Below, piece by piece: positions 5,800 to 5,939 of a stretch of 5,939 bases of DNA; position 1 is the first letter of the stretch; every line of letters begins with the position of its first letter. The stretch covers positions 1-5,939 of the forward strand of contig DAIDKA010000092.1 of NCBI GenBank assembly GCA_027451085.1, written 5' to 3'. A model generated the notes under the pieces. The model ran no database searches. It worked only from the letters and a program-made list of their open reading frames with translations, and was not told the origin of the DNA. The stretch comes from Gammaproteobacteria bacterium. GTDB lineage: Bacteria > Pseudomonadota > Gammaproteobacteria > Steroidobacterales > Steroidobacteraceae. The position numbers and the translations under genes are program-made.

Positions 5800-5939
5800 T
5801 CAGGTGGGCGGCAGGGTGACCGCAGGCGGGGCGGGATTGGCGGAAGCCGGCGCCAGCAGTCGCGGCACGGCGTCTGCGCCTGATGCGGGTGCCGGCTTCC
5901 TGGCTGGGGCAGTTGGGAGATGGGTGGCAGCGGCAGGTG
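5800..5939 (-). CDS. C-terminal end of an upstream gene, possibly gspA/exeA-like ATPase (3' end only)
   Basis: On the minus strand an open frame runs from the window edge to a TGA at 5802-5800, 12 nt before the gspB ATG. The visible 45 or so residues are Pro/Ala-rich with few charges and end in V-T-L-P-P-T; there is no recognisable domain. The assignment to a GspA/ExeA-type ATPase rests only on position, because gspA commonly precedes gspB in one operon; the tail alone would fit any secreted or envelope protein with a low-complexity end. The frame, short spacing and same orientation support it as a real coding end cotranscribed with gspB. Confidence 0.5.
   Translation of the reverse strand, partial: PAAATHLPTAPARKPAPASGADAVPRLLAPASANPAPPAVTLPPT

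Noticed and set aside
4954..5883. Plus-strand open frame (309 codons) opposite gspB
   Set aside because: Gly/Arg-rich translation typical of the antisense of Ala/Pro-rich coding DNA; the opposite strand carries the diagnostic GspB N-terminus and C-terminal domain.
1..5939. CRISPR arrays, tRNA or rRNA genes, insertion sequences
   Set aside because: No regularly spaced repeats, no tRNA-like cloverleaf or rRNA sequence, and no transposase or terminal inverted repeats were seen; base composition is even throughout.

Overview
The window is very GC-rich, densely coded and arranged in two convergent blocks. Uniform GC-rich codon use, a GspA/GspB-type secretion locus and a TonB-family protein point to a Gram-negative proteobacterium, most likely a gammaproteobacterium of the Xanthomonadales/Nevskiales kind. 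That placement is inference from gene content, not a marker-gene assignment.

Plus strand, 1-2502: two tandem paralogous polytopic membrane proteins resembling the Tlc/Npt (ATP:ADP antiporter-like) branch of MFS-type carriers. The first enters the window already in progress and lacks its N-terminus; the second is complete (444 aa). They are separated by 60 nt. The second ends only 2 nt from the stop codon of the opposing block.

Minus strand, 5939-2505, read right to left. First comes the proline/alanine-rich C-terminal tail of an unidentified gene, possibly gspA. Next is gspB, a type II secretion assembly protein. After a 131-nt gap with inverted repeats comes an unusual fusion: a cytoplasmic CheY-like receiver domain, one transmembrane helix, a proline-rich periplasmic linker and a C-terminal TonB domain. 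The last gene is joined to it by an ATGA stop/start overlap. It encodes a soluble protein with an N-terminal receiver domain that has lost every phosphotransfer residue, followed by a eukaryotic-type Ser/Thr kinase whose core catalytic residues are intact.

The most interesting content is the receiver-TM-TonB / pseudoreceiver-kinase pair. Both receiver domains carry the same replacement of the usual acidic pair by a small residue plus Arg (S-R-D-P and G-R-D-P). One keeps the phosphoacceptor Asp and conserved Lys and the other lacks both. With translational coupling, this suggests a two-protein module in which a TonB-like envelope-spanning protein and a cytosolic Ser/Thr kinase meet through their receiver domains. 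Linkage to gspB, itself a bitopic TonB-like protein, hints at a role in secretion or envelope energetics. The architectures are read from the sequence; the function is hypothesis.
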